NCBI GenBank assembly: GCA_027627225.1
Contig: CM051030.1
Span: forward strand, 372,001 to 436,000
Length of the DNA: 64,000 nucleotides
Source: Congeria kusceri
Taxonomy: Eukaryota > Mollusca > Bivalvia > Myida > Dreissenidae
Direction: 5' to 3'
Positions 63,541 to 64,000 of this stretch are shown here, piece after piece. A program made the position numbers and the translations under genes. Numbering within the stretch: position 1 is the stretch's first letter; each line of letters opens with the position of its first letter. The notes under the pieces were generated by a model that did not search any database, was not told the origin of the DNA, and worked only from the letters and a program-made list of their open reading frames with translations.

Positions 63541-63836
63541 TTTGTTTGTTTGTTTGTTCGGATTTTTCGCCGTATTCAACCGTATTTCAGTCATATAATG
63601 GCGGTCAGTTAACCTACTCACACCTTTCCTGGGTAAGCTGGTTTACCAGTACCAAGTGCACATACTTAAACCAGTAACTGACAACTGCACTACTTCAATC
63701 AGAGGAAGGGGAGAATGGCCGTAGAAATAATTTCATGACCAATCCCCACACAAATTATGTGGGTGGGCTGGGAATTGAACCTGCGATCCTCGGATTTGTA
63801 GTCCAGCGCTCTACCAACTGAGCTAGCCGACCCGGC
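63541..63836 (-). mobile_element. tRNA-derived SINE, family A
   Basis: Tail 'gtttgttcggatttttcgcc', body 'gtagaaataatttcatgacc', and minus-strand head 'cggctagctcagttggtaga' with an intact A box and degraded B box. Confidence 0.9.
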
Positions 63837-64000
63837 AATTTATTTAATGGATTACCTAAAGTAGTGTTACACTGGCTGAACTTGGTAATTTAATGGTATT
63901 TATTTATAACCATTACATGATTGACAAATTAGATTTATATTTGATATTTTCTATATATTTAGGCCCCCCCCCCATTAAAAAAAATAGTCCCGTTTCTGGT

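Noticed and set aside
63298..64000. Search for the preceding motor exon (P-loop, switch I)
   Set aside because: No matching codons or splice sites seen; the region is intron with a SINE.

Overview
The window is eukaryotic, AT-rich and intron-dominated. It holds one recognisable gene, read from right to left on the minus strand: a class I unconventional myosin closest to the vertebrate myosin-Ia/Ib type (Myo1b-like). I placed 20 consecutive coding exons between 63297 and 1965. They join in frame with GT-AG junctions into 727 codons: the middle and end of the motor domain, five IQ motifs, and the start of the tail-homology-1 (TH1) domain. The first exons, with the P-loop and switch I, lie beyond 64000. 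The rest of TH1 lies below position 1. No other protein-coding gene is supported; most long ORFs are tandem repeats whose unit length is divisible by three.

The organism is most likely a bivalve mollusc. Reasons are the tRNA-derived SINEs, the high load of short TIR and foldback elements, and the arrays of 'tgaccttgacc' repeats that end in GACGGACG-type tracts. The foldback family reminds me of Dreissena (zebra or quagga mussel) sequence, but that is recollection and not a database result.

Layout (plus-strand coordinates, so the gene reads right to left): 63297-47901, motor domain from the GKYMD strand through the switch II motif DIYGFE, including a 14-nt micro-exon at 61333-61346; 45099-18025, relay, actin-binding and lower motor exons; 14910-14694, converter; 14036-3466, neck with five IQ motifs; 2096-1965, start of TH1. 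The introns carry about 20 minisatellite arrays, at least eight foldback elements, two SINE families, TIR elements (hAT-like, pogo/Tc1-like, others), a truncated LINE and some nested insertions.

The most striking observation is that at least seven of the 20 exons sit beside extra copies of their own exon-intron boundary, in the flanking intron and in direct orientation. Three exons have donor-side copies (2823-3456, 44265-44994, 48460-51117, the last about 40 copies). Four have acceptor-side copies (2097-2322, 14465-14652, 15043-15084, 24819-25045). Each real exon stays intact at the inner end. The gene thus appears to be seeding satellites from its splice junctions, which leaves rows of decoy donors or acceptors in the pre-mRNA. 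I know of no named class for this.
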